The notes: generated by a model not told the origin, from the letters alone. A stretch of DNA of 20,994 nt from Candidatus Peribacteraceae bacterium (GCA_013140485.1 JABFSS010000024.1:1-20994), one strand, 5' to 3'. Positions 1 through 7,516 are shown, counted from the first letter of the stretch. Translations and numbers: made by a program.

Positions 1-453
1 GATTTTCACCTCGGGTGGGAGAATCTTCCTCGCCACAACGCCGCCGATGACGCGCGCAACCGTCTCGCGTCCCGATGAACGTCCTCCGCCGCGGTGATCG
101 CGGTGCTCGTATTTGCTCGTGTACGTCTGGTCGGCGTGGCCGTCGCGCGCGACGTGCTTGAGTTTGTCGTAATCCTCAGACTTTTGATTCGTATTGCGGA
201 TGATCACCGTGATTGGCATACCGGTCGTCTTCCCTTCGAAGGTGCCGGAGAGAATTTCGGGCGCGTCGTCTTCTTTGCGCGCGGTCGTCACGGCGCTCTG
301 ACCCGGACGGCGGCGCTTGAGTTCAGGAAGAAAGTCTTCTTCCGTCAGAGGAATGCCCGACGGGCAGCCGTCGATGACGATGCCGAGCGCGGGGCCGTGC
401 GATTCGCCGAAGGTGGTGATGCGGAGAAGGTCTCCGAAGGAGTTAGAGGCCAT
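1..453 (-). CDS. aroC: Chorismate synthase, 5' part (3' end outside window)
   Basis: Catalyses the last shikimate step, EPSP to chorismate, using reduced FMN. The 151 visible residues begin MASNSFGDLLRITTFGESHG. The GESHG motif and the following GCPSGIPL segment are typical of the AroC N-terminus, and the later HRDHRGGGRSSGRETVARV stretch is the conserved Arg/Gly-rich active-site region. The family is usually about 350-390 residues, so more than half lies beyond position 1. The ATG at 453 overlaps the last 11 bp of the AroD-AroE fusion gene, which implies translational coupling as the last visible gene of the aro operon. There is no clear Shine-Dalgarno sequence; the ATG follows a pyrimidine-rich tract. 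The identification is secure. Confidence 0.96.
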   Translation of the reverse strand, partial: MASNSFGDLLRITTFGESHGPALGIVIDGCPSGIPLTEEDFLPELKRRRPGQSAVTTARKEDDAPEILSGTFEGKTTGMPITVIIRNTNQKSEDYDKLKHVARDGHADQTYTSKYEHRDHRGGGRSSGRETVARVIGGVVARKILPPEVKI

Positions 454-1831
454 AGGAGAGGGGGAATGAGGAATGCATGGGAAGGACGATGTCGAGTTCT
501 TCGGCAACCGCGCTCACGCCGGTGAATATTCGGAATTGTTCCAGTGCTTGATGCAGGAGCATGGGCAGACCGTCATGCGTCGCGTATCCGGCACGCGTGG
601 CATGGACCAGGAACCGGCTTGCAGAGTATCGCAGATCGAGAGCGGATGCGCCCGGGACCGGCGGAGGCAGATCAATATCGACGTTTTCGGAGATGGCGCA
701 GATGATCCGGTCCGCCCGGCTCTCTGGAAATTTTTCCAGAGGTTCGGCCTTCACGTTCCACTTCTCCACGAGCTGCGTTCGCTTAGCCGCATTGCGGCTG
801 AAGATGGTGATGTCGCTGATCTTTTCCGCATGACAGCACGCGATTACCGCGGGAACCACGCCGCCGCTGCCGAGAATCGCGACGGACGTGATCCCTTTCC
901 AGTCATAGCCGGACCGCAGTCCTGCGATATCGGTATTCGAGCCGACGTAGCGGGATCCTTTCTTGATCACCGTGTTCACACTGCCGATTGCCGCGGCTTC
1001 ATCCTCAAGTTCATCAAGAAACGGGATGATGGATTCTTTGAAAGGTGACGTCACCGAGAAGCCCGCGGCGTTCATGGCGGTGAGAGCAGTCCATGCTTCC
1101 CGCAGATCTTCCGTCGGGAAGACGCTGTAGACTGCGTCGATGCCATGACGACCGAACAGCGTGTTGTGAATAACGGGACTGAAGCTCTCCGAGACCTGTT
1201 CGCCCCCCAGAATTCCGAAAATCTTCGGGGTCTTGCAGTGCGCGGTGAGCAGATGGAGCGACAGAGGTACTTGTCCGGGCGCCGATGCCTCTCCTTCTTC
1301 TATAAATGTGTAGGTCAGTGCGTTCTTGAGCGGCGAGAGCATGCGGTTGAGGTGCGCTTTCGGGCCCATCCCCAGGATCACACGTTTCTGCGACGACGGA
1401 ATCTGCTCATGAAGCGCATTCAGCCTCTGCAGATCGTCGTAGGAGCGGATCATCGTGGCGATTTTGATGATGTCGGGCTTCGTCGTGAGGAGCGCAGTCA
1501 CTGTTTTCTGAAGTTCTGCGATCGTCGGTGTCTTCTCATGATCATGGAAGCTGCGAATAACGGTCACGCCAGCAGGAATTTCCACATTTTCGCCGATTTC
1601 GAGATCAACGAACGACGGTTTCAGTTTTTTCAGGAGTATCGACCCGGTGCCGCGCGGAGAAATCACCAATGGGAGAGGGGAATCGAACGCGGCAACATCC
1701 GGCGTGCGGTCGCCGCGGATTTCCAGTAGGGGCAAGGCATGCCTTGCCCCTACTGGAGCGGCATTTTTCACCTTCTGAGCGAATTCCTGCGGTCTTTTTT
1801 CAGCCGATGCGGGAAGGGTTACCACGAACAT
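443..1831 (-). CDS. aroDE: Fused 3-dehydroquinate dehydratase (type I) and shikimate dehydrogenase
   Basis: Bifunctional protein of 462 residues for shikimate steps 3 and 4. Residues 1 to about 200 are a type I AroD barrel: the Schiff-base Lys is in IIKIATM (K123), the catalytic His in SFHD (H96), and the domain ends with the typical SAPGQ. Residues from about 202 are AroE: the substrate loop SESFSPVIHN, a catalytic Lys in VTSPFKE (K266), VNTV, NTD (D302), the dinucleotide fold around GSGGVVP, and the C-terminal LLHQALEQF helix. The usual HSxSP and NVTxPFK signatures read ESFSP and SVTSPFK, so two substrate-loop residues deviate. The palindrome peptide VGARHALPL occupies residues 27-35, just before the first conserved barrel strand (LEIRGD). 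The start overlaps the AroA-AroK stop by 13 bp, so the genes are probably coupled. This fusion order is known from plants and some bacteria. Confidence 0.93.
   Translation of the reverse strand: MFVVTLPASAEKRPQEFAQKVKNAAPVGARHALPLLEIRGDRTPDVAAFDSPLPLVISPRGTGSILLKKLKPSFVDLEIGENVEIPAGVTVIRSFHDHEKTPTIAELQKTVTALLTTKPDIIKIATMIRSYDDLQRLNALHEQIPSSQKRVILGMGPKAHLNRMLSPLKNALTYTFIEEGEASAPGQVPLSLHLLTAHCKTPKIFGILGGEQVSESFSPVIHNTLFGRHGIDAVYSVFPTEDLREAWTALTAMNAAGFSVTSPFKESIIPFLDELEDEAAAIGSVNTVIKKGSRYVGSNTDIAGLRSGYDWKGITSVAILGSGGVVPAVIACCHAEKISDITIFSRNAAKRTQLVEKWNVKAEPLEKFPESRADRIICAISENVDIDLPPPVPGASALDLRYSASRFLVHATRAGYATHDGLPMLLHQALEQFRIFTGVSAVAEELDIVLPMHSSFPLSYGL
1722..1757. repeat. Coding palindrome, copy 1 (inside aroDE)
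   Basis: A perfect 36-bp inverted repeat. Its 28-bp core (1726-1753) is GTAGGGGCAAGGCA followed by its own reverse complement. The same core occurs at 3327-3354 and 4016-4043. The flanking pairs here are TCCA/TGGA. In the host gene it is read as VGARHALPL without breaking the frame. Confidence 0.95.
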
Positions 1832-3615
1832 GATGCGCGGAGGGCTTTGGAGAGAGCGTTCACTTGCTGTTTCTGCGTGAGGGAGGGAGACAATGTGATA
1901 TCGGCAAGCGCCGCATAGAGAGGAGTACGTCTTTTGAGGACCAACGGAACTTCTTTCTCGAGCGAAAGATCCGTCAACGCGGGCCGGCGTAGTTTCCGCA
2001 GGCGCTCAATCACTGTTTTGAGAGGTTCGCGCATCCAGACCACAATGGCATTCTTCTGCAGTGCTGCGCGCGTCTGTACCGATTCAATCGCGCCGCCCCC
2101 CAACGAGAGGACGATGCCGGGCTGCAGATGTTCTGCGACGATGCGTTCCTCTTGGCGACGGAAGAAGGGCCATCCCTTCTTCTTCAAGACAGATTGTATT
2201 TCTCCGTTCCTCTCATCGAAGACGGCATCAGTATCGACGTGCCGCAGCCGCAGCGTTTTCGCGAGTTTTTCCCCAAGCGTCGATTTACCGACTCCGCGCA
2301 TGCCGATGATGGCGATACAGCGCGGCGTGGCGCGGAGGATCTCCAGATCTTTCCAAAAACGCGGGTAACTTTTGCGGACGCAATCGGAATTGAGAATCTT
2401 GATACCCGGATGCAGACAGCCGAGGATCGCGAAGGCCATTGCCATACGGTGATCGTCATGCGGATCAAGCAGAGCCGGGCGAAGTTTTGGTGAATGAAGA
2501 ATGCGCAGACCGTCCGGCCGCTCCTTAATGCGTATTCCCGCCTTCCGCAGCTCCTGCGTGAGGACTCCCAAGCGATCGGATTCCTTCAGTCGCAGATTGG
2601 CCGCGCCCGTCAGGATAGTTTCGCCCTTCCGGTGCGCCGCAAGCACGGCGATGTTCATCACTTGGTCGGGAAATCCGGCGCAATTGATCGTCATTTTCCC
2701 TTTCCCGCGCAATTTCCGGATCACGTCCGGGAGTTTCGCATCCGCCTGAGTTGAATGAGCATCCAGATTCGGAGCATTAATGCGACTGCCGGTGATTTCT
2801 TCCAAAACAAGGAAGGCTCCCGCTGCGCTCCAGTCTCCTTCGACGGTGATTGCGGGCGGAGAACGCAGAGATTGATGAGTGACGCGGAAGTTCCGTCCGT
2901 TTTTTCTTACATTCACGCCGAATTGCTTGAGCGTCTTCATCGTCAGATCAACGTAGGGTTCGGATGCGAGGCCGGAAGAGAGCGTGAGCGTCAGTCCATC
3001 GTCCATCGATGGCGCAATCAAGAGGAGAGCCGAGAGAAACTGGCTGCTCTTGCTCGCATCGAGTATCACGTTGCCGCCATCCAGAGTTTTTCCGCTGATA
3101 CGGAGAGGAGGACAGCTCGTCAGCGGAGACGCCGTCGTCTCCGCTGACACCTTGGTATCCTCGATCTCCGCGCCGAGCATTCGCAATGCTCTCGTCAGGT
3201 CGCCGATGGGACGTTTTTGCATGCGCGCATTGCCCGTAACGATCCATTCGCCGGGCGTGATGGAGCACAATGCGGTCAAAAATCGCAGCGTGGTCCCCGC
3301 GAGACCGCAATCGAGGGTCACGGCGTGTAGGGGCAAGGCATGCCTTGCCCCTACACGGGCCGGGATGCCTCCAATAATTTTCAAAATGCCTTGAGATTGA
3401 TCGATCCACTCGGCACGAAAACCCATCTTCCGGACGTTTGCGACGAGCACCGCGACGTCGTCACAGGGTGTCGCATTGCGCAAGATCGTCGTTCCCTTCG
3501 CGAGGCATGCCGTGATGATCGCACGGTTGGCGTGTGACTTCGATCCCGGCATCGGCAGCGTCGCATCAAAGGGAAGCTGCAGCGGCTCGACGGTCATGGC
3601 GGGGGTCTTTGTCAT
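1819..3615 (-). CDS. aroAK: Fused EPSP synthase (AroA) and shikimate kinase (AroK)
   Basis: Bifunctional protein of 598 residues for shikimate steps 6 and 5. Residues 1 to about 428 are EPSP synthase: PGSKSHANRA near residues 23-32 (PEP/S3P site), AGTTLRFL, DASKSSQFLSALLL, EGDWSAAGAF, LKESDRL and DDHRMAMAFA. Residues from about 432 are shikimate kinase: P-loop GMRGVGKST (about 438-446), DTD, the FRRQEE substrate segment, SLGGGA and the RPAL lid. The frame is open upstream to 3846, but that extension lies over aroB and is not family-like. The ATG at 3615 overlaps the aroB stop as ATGA, which supports this start. The palindrome peptide VGARHALPL is at residues 88-96, just upstream of the AGTTLRFL loop. 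The gene order kinase-after-synthase is unusual but both domains look intact. Confidence 0.94.
   Translation of the reverse strand: MTKTPAMTVEPLQLPFDATLPMPGSKSHANRAIITACLAKGTTILRNATPCDDVAVLVANVRKMGFRAEWIDQSQGILKIIGGIPARVGARHALPLHAVTLDCGLAGTTLRFLTALCSITPGEWIVTGNARMQKRPIGDLTRALRMLGAEIEDTKVSAETTASPLTSCPPLRISGKTLDGGNVILDASKSSQFLSALLLIAPSMDDGLTLTLSSGLASEPYVDLTMKTLKQFGVNVRKNGRNFRVTHQSLRSPPAITVEGDWSAAGAFLVLEEITGSRINAPNLDAHSTQADAKLPDVIRKLRGKGKMTINCAGFPDQVMNIAVLAAHRKGETILTGAANLRLKESDRLGVLTQELRKAGIRIKERPDGLRILHSPKLRPALLDPHDDHRMAMAFAILGCLHPGIKILNSDCVRKSYPRFWKDLEILRATPRCIAIIGMRGVGKSTLGEKLAKTLRLRHVDTDAVFDERNGEIQSVLKKKGWPFFRRQEERIVAEHLQPGIVLSLGGGAIESVQTRAALQKNAIVVWMREPLKTVIERLRKLRRPALTDLSLEKEVPLVLKRRTPLYAALADITLSPSLTQKQQVNALSKALRASCSW
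3324..3357. repeat. Coding palindrome, copy 2 (inside aroAK)
   Basis: Same 28-bp core as the copies at 1722 and 4014 (core 3327-3354). The perfect inverted repeat extends to 34 bp through different flanking pairs, CGT/ACG. It is read in the host frame as VGARHALPL. Confidence 0.95.
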
Positions 3616-4670
3616 GAACGGCACCGGGAAAAGAGATCTTTCGTGATCGTTTTCACGGATCCATGTCCGATCGCGTCCGGCACCGCCATCCGTACAAAGC
3701 CGTCCGAGTTTTTCTTGTCCTTCGTCATCAACTCCCAGAGCGCGTCGGTCTTCTGCTCGGCCGGAATCTCCGTCGGCATCTCCATCATGTTCAATAATGT
3801 GAGGACGCGGCCTGCCTCCGGCATCTGGGCCATCCGCATTTCGCACGCCATGCCGATACTGACGGCCTGTCCGTGCGGAATCGCGAAGTGCGAGAGCGCT
3901 TCGACGGCGTGGCCGACGGTATGGCCGAAATTCAGGAGCATGCGCTTGCCGGTTTCTCGCTCATCCTCCTCAATCACGGCAGCTTTCATCTCCACGGAGC
4001 GCGCGATGCACTCGAGTAGGGGCAAGGCATGCCTTGCCCCTACTCCTTCGTCGCGCTTGAGGATCGCCGGCAAGTTCTTTTCCATCCAGACGAACGCATC
4101 GTCGTCCAAAATCGCCGCCATCTTCACCGATTCCACGAGACCTTCGGCGAGCGCGGTCTTGGGCAGCGACGCGAGCGTCGCAATATCCATCACAATCGCC
4201 GCCGGCTGGTGAATCGTGCCGATCATGTTCTTCGCGTGACCCAGATCAACGGCGGTTTTGCCTCCTACCGCCGCATCGACCATTGCGAGGAGCGTCGTCG
4301 GGATGTGAATCACTTTGATGCCCCGCTGGTAGACGCTCGCGGCAAAACCCGCGATGTCCGTGAGCATGCCGCCGCCGACGGCGATCACCGCGCTTTTGCG
4401 GCTGAGTCCGGCTTTCAGGAATTCTCCGCAGAGTCGCTGCGCTTCACTCATTGTCTTTGATGCTTCTCCGGATGCAACGGAGATCAGTGTCGCTTCCTTT
4501 AGGTTCTGACTCACGGATAGAGCCAACTCCTTCATACGGGCATCATGCACGATGGCAACGCGGTCGGCGTCTTTGATCAGAGCCGGAATCTGCTTCAAGA
4601 GATCCTTCCCGATGAGGACGGGGTACTCACTTGCCTGGTGTGCCGGTGGGTGGATGGAGATTGTCTTCAT
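3612..4670 (-). CDS. aroB: 3-dehydroquinate synthase
   Basis: Converts DAHP to 3-dehydroquinate with NAD and a divalent metal. From this start it is 352 residues, the usual length. Family signatures are VIAVGGGMLTDIAGFAA (nucleotide binding), PTTLLAMVDAAVGGKTAV, KNMIGTIHQP, the metal-binding EGLVESVKMA, and NFGHTVGHAVE with a later IPHGQAVSIGM. The palindrome peptide VGARHALPL sits at residues 210-218, between a helix ending in ILKRDE and the conserved LLECIARSVEMKAAVI segment. An in-frame ATG at 4685 would add MTPLI, but it lies inside the repeat at 4680-4725, so the ATG at 4670 is preferred. The stop overlaps the aroAK start (ATGA). Confidence 0.95.
   Translation of the reverse strand: MKTISIHPPAHQASEYPVLIGKDLLKQIPALIKDADRVAIVHDARMKELALSVSQNLKEATLISVASGEASKTMSEAQRLCGEFLKAGLSRKSAVIAVGGGMLTDIAGFAASVYQRGIKVIHIPTTLLAMVDAAVGGKTAVDLGHAKNMIGTIHQPAAIVMDIATLASLPKTALAEGLVESVKMAAILDDDAFVWMEKNLPAILKRDEGVGARHALPLLECIARSVEMKAAVIEEDERETGKRMLLNFGHTVGHAVEALSHFAIPHGQAVSIGMACEMRMAQMPEAGRVLTLLNMMEMPTEIPAEQKTDALWELMTKDKKNSDGFVRMAVPDAIGHGSVKTITKDLFSRCRS
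4014..4045. repeat. Coding palindrome, copy 3 (inside aroB)
   Basis: Third copy of the 28-bp core (4016-4043), extended to a perfect 32-bp inverted repeat by a third set of flanking pairs, GA/TC. It is read in the host frame as VGARHALPL. Confidence 0.95.
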
Positions 4671-4679
4671 AATGAGTGG

Positions 4680-4725
4680 TGTCATCCCGAGTAGCTCAGC
4701 GCGGAGCGCTGAGCGTAACGAGGGG
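4680..4725. repeat. Dispersed hairpin repeat, copy a (between DAHP synthase gene and aroB)
   Basis: On the minus strand it reads CCCCTCGTTACG, a stem CTCAGCGC-TCC-GCGCTGAG, then CTACTCGGGATGACA. The same arms with a different stem occur at 13762-13807, and a more diverged copy is at 16920-16967. It fills the 59-bp gap inside the aro operon and so is co-transcribed. There is no U-tract, so it is not an obvious terminator. Confidence 0.85.
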
Positions 4726-4729
4726 AGGG

Positions 4730-5749
<1,020 letters not shown>

Positions 5750-5778
5750 AGGAAGGTGGGGAAATCGGGTAGGGGAAT

Positions 5779-5842
5779 GGAGGCACTGAAAATTCCGCCT
5801 CCTCTCTCAGGGAAGCGTATAGACGCTAATCCGCTGGAGAGG
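5779..5842 (-). promoter_or_regulatory. Leader RNA with mutually exclusive hairpins before DAHP synthase gene
   Basis: Between the leader peptide stop and the DAHP synthase ATG the transcript can form one hairpin from 5842 to 5801 (CCTCTC with GAGAGG, inner AGCGT/ACGCT). It can also form a second from 5802 to 5779 (GGAGGC with GCCTCC). The two share bases 5801-5802. A further alternative pairs the stop-codon region CTAACC with GGATTAG. Competing hairpins behind a regulatory peptide fit an attenuator. No hairpin here is followed by a U-tract, so the mechanism (Rho, translation control or other) is open. Confidence 0.5.
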
Positions 5843-5849
5843 ATGCAGG

Positions 5850-5924
5850 TTAGTTAAAGTACCACGTAAAGCTCCGCGCAAAGACGCTGATGAAGGAAGC
5901 CAGTGAACTTGTGCACGAAGACAT
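5850..5924 (-). CDS. Leader peptide rich in aromatic codons (aro operon attenuator)
   Basis: A 24-residue ORF whose last eight residues are RSFTWYFN. It contains four Phe, one Trp and one Tyr codon, and five of these six fall in the last ten codons. The ATG lies 7 nt after the -10 box of the promoter at 5932-5959, so the message would be essentially leaderless. It is the first ORF of the transcript that continues into DAHP synthase and the rest of the shikimate genes. By analogy with trp, phe and aro leader peptides in other bacteria, ribosome stalling at Phe/Trp/Tyr codons would report scarcity of the pathway's end products. The assignment rests on codon content, position and promoter spacing, not on homology. 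Confidence 0.72.
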   Translation of the reverse strand: MSSCTSSLASFISVFARSFTWYFN

Positions 5925-5931
5925 CCCGGGA

Positions 5932-5959
5932 ATTTTAGGCGTCTGTGGCTAGCAGTCAA
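5932..5959 (-). promoter_or_regulatory. Promoter of aro operon
   Basis: Minus strand -35 TTGACT (5959-5954), 16-bp spacer, -10 TAAAAT (5937-5932). The predicted start of transcription is at or within a base or two of the leader peptide ATG at 5924. The -35 hexamer lies in an inverted repeat, AGTCAAG/CTTGACT with a 6-nt centre (about 5954-5973), which could be a repressor site. Confidence 0.75.
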
Positions 5960-6178
5960 GCATCTTCTTGACTCATCGGCTCTGCGGAATACACTGAGTT
6001 TTGCACATGCGTCTCTGGACCCTCGTCTATCGCGCCTGCTCCTACCGCTTTACGGCGGGGAGCGCGATGACGTGTGCGGATCACAGTTGATGACGGTACG
6101 TTAACGCTTCGCCCTCCCCCAGCAGCCGGAGGCAATTTTCCGAAACTTTCCACTTTTAACTTTTCACTTTCCACTCGT
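5960..6178. other. Divergent intergenic region upstream of LysE-type gene
   Basis: No gene is supported here. It contains an imperfect hairpin at about 6029-6070 (ATCGCGC and GCGCGAT arms, inner CCG/CGG). Next to the exporter start is a repetitive tract of CTTTTAAC/CTTTCCAC-like units (about 6145-6175) that leaves the ATG preceded only by pyrimidine-rich sequence. I could not pick a convincing promoter for the exporter gene. Confidence 0.5.
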
Positions 6179-6802
6179 ATGTCCGCCTTCCTTACCATCG
6201 CCGTCATTCACATGCTTGCGCTCATGAGCCCCGGTCCCGACTTCGCGATCATCGTGAAGCAGAGCCTCTCGCAGCCGCGCCGCATCGTTTTGTGGACCGC
6301 TCTCGGCGTCGCGCTCGGCATTCTCGTCCACGTCGCGTACTCATTGCTCGGTCTCGGGCTCATCATTTCACAATCGATCGTGCTGTTTTCCATCATCAAG
6401 CTGATCGGCGCGGCGTATCTGGTCTTCATCGGATGGAAATCGCTCACAGCCAAGGCTCCCGCGCATGATCAAGAAGAGAATCGACGCGCCGCATCCGTCA
6501 TGAGCGTTCCGCAGGCCATGCGCATCGGATTCCTGTGCAATGCGCTCAACCCCAAAGTGACGATCTTCTTCCTTGCGCTCTTCACGCAGGTGATCGACCC
6601 GCAGACGCCGCTCGTCGTGCAGCTCTTGTACGGACTCTTCATGTCCGCGCAAACCTTCTTCTGGTTTTCGACGCTCGCGTCCGTTCTCACTTTGCGGCCG
6701 ATCCGTTCCTGCCTGGATCTGATTCATCTTTGGGCGGAGCGCGTGATGGGTGCTGTGCTGATAGCGCTCGGCATCAAGGTGGCGCTGAGTACGCAGCGCT
6801 GA
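6179..6802 (+). CDS. LysE/RhtB family amino acid exporter
   Basis: Predicted inner-membrane efflux protein of 207 residues, the family's usual size. Starting at MSAFLTIAVIHMLALMSPGPDF it shows the family signature SPGPDFAIIVKQSL after the first membrane segment. Further hydrophobic segments include one around LGVALGILVHVAYSLLGLGL, one around LIGAAYLVFIGW, the conserved GFLCNALNPKVTIFFLALF, and two C-terminal spans, about six in all. The frame is open upstream to 6074, but that extension is translated CT-rich repeat and lacks family character, so the ATG at 6179 is chosen. The substrate cannot be told from sequence. It lies divergently from the aro operon and just upstream of the Ile-run leader module. 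Confidence 0.9.
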   Translation: MSAFLTIAVIHMLALMSPGPDFAIIVKQSLSQPRRIVLWTALGVALGILVHVAYSLLGLGLIISQSIVLFSIIKLIGAAYLVFIGWKSLTAKAPAHDQEENRRAASVMSVPQAMRIGFLCNALNPKVTIFFLALFTQVIDPQTPLVVQLLYGLFMSAQTFFWFSTLASVLTLRPIRSCLDLIHLWAERVMGAVLIALGIKVALSTQR

Positions 6803-6811
6803 AAAATTTTC

Positions 6812-6839
6812 TTGACATTGTTTTCTGGAGTCTTACAAT
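6812..6839 (+). promoter_or_regulatory. Promoter of leader module 1
   Basis: TTGACA (6812-6817), 16-bp spacer, TACAAT (6834-6839). This is one of the best consensus matches in the window. Transcription should start near 6846, 6 nt or so before the leader ATG at 6852. Confidence 0.8.
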
Positions 6840-6851
6840 TTGTACACAGTC

Positions 6852-6929
6852 ATGTCATACGCCTCTCTATCCGCAGTAATTTCCCTCGCCAAGCGCATTA
6901 TTATTGCGCGGGCAGGGTCGTGTGCGTAG
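6852..6929 (+). CDS. Leader peptide 1 with Ile-Ile-Ile run
   Basis: A 25-residue ORF with the central segment SLAKRIIIARAG. Three consecutive ATT codons (6897-6905) form most of the loop of a hairpin GCGCA/TGCGC (6893-6909). It starts 12 nt after the -10 box and is followed 32 nt after its stop by a U-tract terminator. The layout matches leader peptide 2 at 7517, which also has three Ile codons in a row. The natural reading is an Ile-sensing attenuator peptide; antibiotic-type stalling peptides are an alternative. No database support is available here. Confidence 0.6.
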   Translation: MSYASLSAVISLAKRIIIARAGSCA

Positions 6930-6987
6930 AAGGAAAAAGTAGCAATTCTCGCCAACCCCGTCCCCGCAAGCATTCGGGGATTTTTTT
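6908..6987 (+). terminator. Attenuator 1: antiterminator and intrinsic terminator
   Basis: Terminator stem TCCCCG (6961-6966) and CGGGGA (6975-6980) with an 8-nt loop, then seven T (6981-6987). A competing pairing joins GCGGG (6908-6912) with CCCGC (6963-6967) and GGGT (6915-6918) with ACCC (6955-6958). That would break the terminator. The competing arm lies directly after the Ile codons. Confidence 0.72.
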
Positions 6988-7009
6988 AGTTCTTTGCAAT
7001 CACTGTCTT

Positions 7010-7102
7010 CCGCTCGATCCCTGCCTCCTCATCGTGTGAGGGTGTGGCAGCGGCTCGGTAGAGTTCCAGAACCCCAACGTGGGGTCAGGGTGCCGGGCGG
7101 TA
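7010..7102 (+). ncRNA. Structured RNA element, copy A (candidate cis-regulatory RNA)
   Basis: Upstream of the gene at 7125. Closing helix: CCGCTC (7010-7015) with GGGCGG (7095-7100) and CCCTG (7019-7023) with CAGGG (7086-7090). Hairpin CCTCA-TCGTG-TGAGG lies at 7027-7041 and hairpin ACCCCA-ACG-TGGGGT at 7071-7085. The sequence between them is variable. A second copy at 8440-8525 keeps the same helices and the 3' block AGGGTGCCGGGCGGTA. It ends 22 nt before the downstream ATG. I do not recognise it as a known riboswitch class. Confidence 0.65.
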
Positions 7103-7124
7103 CAACTTTTGTTGGAGTGCTTCT

Positions 7125-7385
7125 ATGAACGATCTCATGTGTCAGTTCGAACAGTTTGCGTTGTTGTTGTCATTGATTGCGTCATTTCAGGATGAAGTGA
7201 CCGCCGAATTTCCGCCTGACTGTCCCAAGGACAGGGGAGGAAGACAAACGTATCGCACCGGACGCGAAATGATGCAGGCTTGGGTCGATTGTCTCAGCGA
7301 AAACCCGACCCTCGGGAAGGACTATTTTGAGACATTCCTGACACAGGCAAACGATCGAATTACGGCTGCGCTCCAGGCGGAGTAG
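7125..7385 (+). CDS. Unknown small protein, 86 residues
   Basis: No family recognised. It is soluble-looking and acidic, with an N-terminal hydrophobic helix-like stretch (FEQFALLLSLIASF), a central PPDCPKDRGGRQTYRTG segment and a C-terminal amphipathic half. It has three Cys (residues 6, 33 and 56). The ATG is preceded by GGAG at a good distance, unlike most genes here, which have pyrimidine-rich leaders. It follows leader module 1 and structured element A and ends shortly before a strong terminator, so it appears to be the gene these elements control. Confidence 0.7.
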   Translation: MNDLMCQFEQFALLLSLIASFQDEVTAEFPPDCPKDRGGRQTYRTGREMMQAWVDCLSENPTLGKDYFETFLTQANDRITAALQAE

Positions 7386-7396
7386 TCCTGGCACAA

Positions 7397-7437
7397 AAAA
7401 CACCGACCTTGCTCATGATGAGTGGGGCCGGTGTTTT
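7397..7437. terminator. Terminator after the 86-residue protein gene
   Basis: AAAACACCG (7397-7405) pairs with CGGTGTTTT (7429-7437), with further pairing inside (CTCAT/ATGAG). A-tract and T-tract on both sides suggest it could work in both directions. Confidence 0.82.
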
Positions 7438-7452
7438 AGAGATGGTCTCTAT

Positions 7453-7476
7453 TTTTTGGCTTTAATTAGCCAAAAA
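7453..7476. promoter_or_regulatory. Operator-like palindrome upstream of leader module 2
   Basis: TTTTTGGCT and AGCCAAAAA with a TTAATT centre, a 24-bp perfect dyad ending 3 bp before the -35 box at 7480. It could be a regulator site or part of a terminator for the upstream gene. Confidence 0.5.
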
Positions 7477-7479
7477 TCA

Positions 7480-7507
7480 TTGACTTTTCTTTTTGCCTGA
7501 GTACTAT
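7480..7507 (+). promoter_or_regulatory. Promoter of leader module 2
   Basis: TTGACT (7480-7485), 16-bp spacer, TACTAT (7502-7507). The predicted start of transcription is near 7514, only a few bases before the ATG at 7517. Confidence 0.75.
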
Positions 7508-7516
7508 CGGGACGTT

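Noticed and set aside
3616..3846. Upstream extension of the AroA-AroK frame
   Set aside because: It lies over the end of aroB in another frame, has no family character, and the ATGA overlap at 3612-3615 gives a natural start.
4671..4685. aroB start at 4685
   Set aside because: The upstream ATG is part of the dispersed hairpin repeat; the ATG at 4670 gives the usual protein length. It remains possible.
5850..5950. tmRNA, SRP RNA or T-box leader in the DAHP synthase upstream region
   Set aside because: GAAGGAAGC and GTGGTAC fragments were suggestive, but the flanking conserved cores of these RNAs are absent; the minus-strand leader peptide explains the region better.
5890..5952. Plus-strand 20-codon ORF (MKEASELV...)
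   Set aside because: No ribosome site, and it lies antisense to the aro leader peptide; no support beyond being open.
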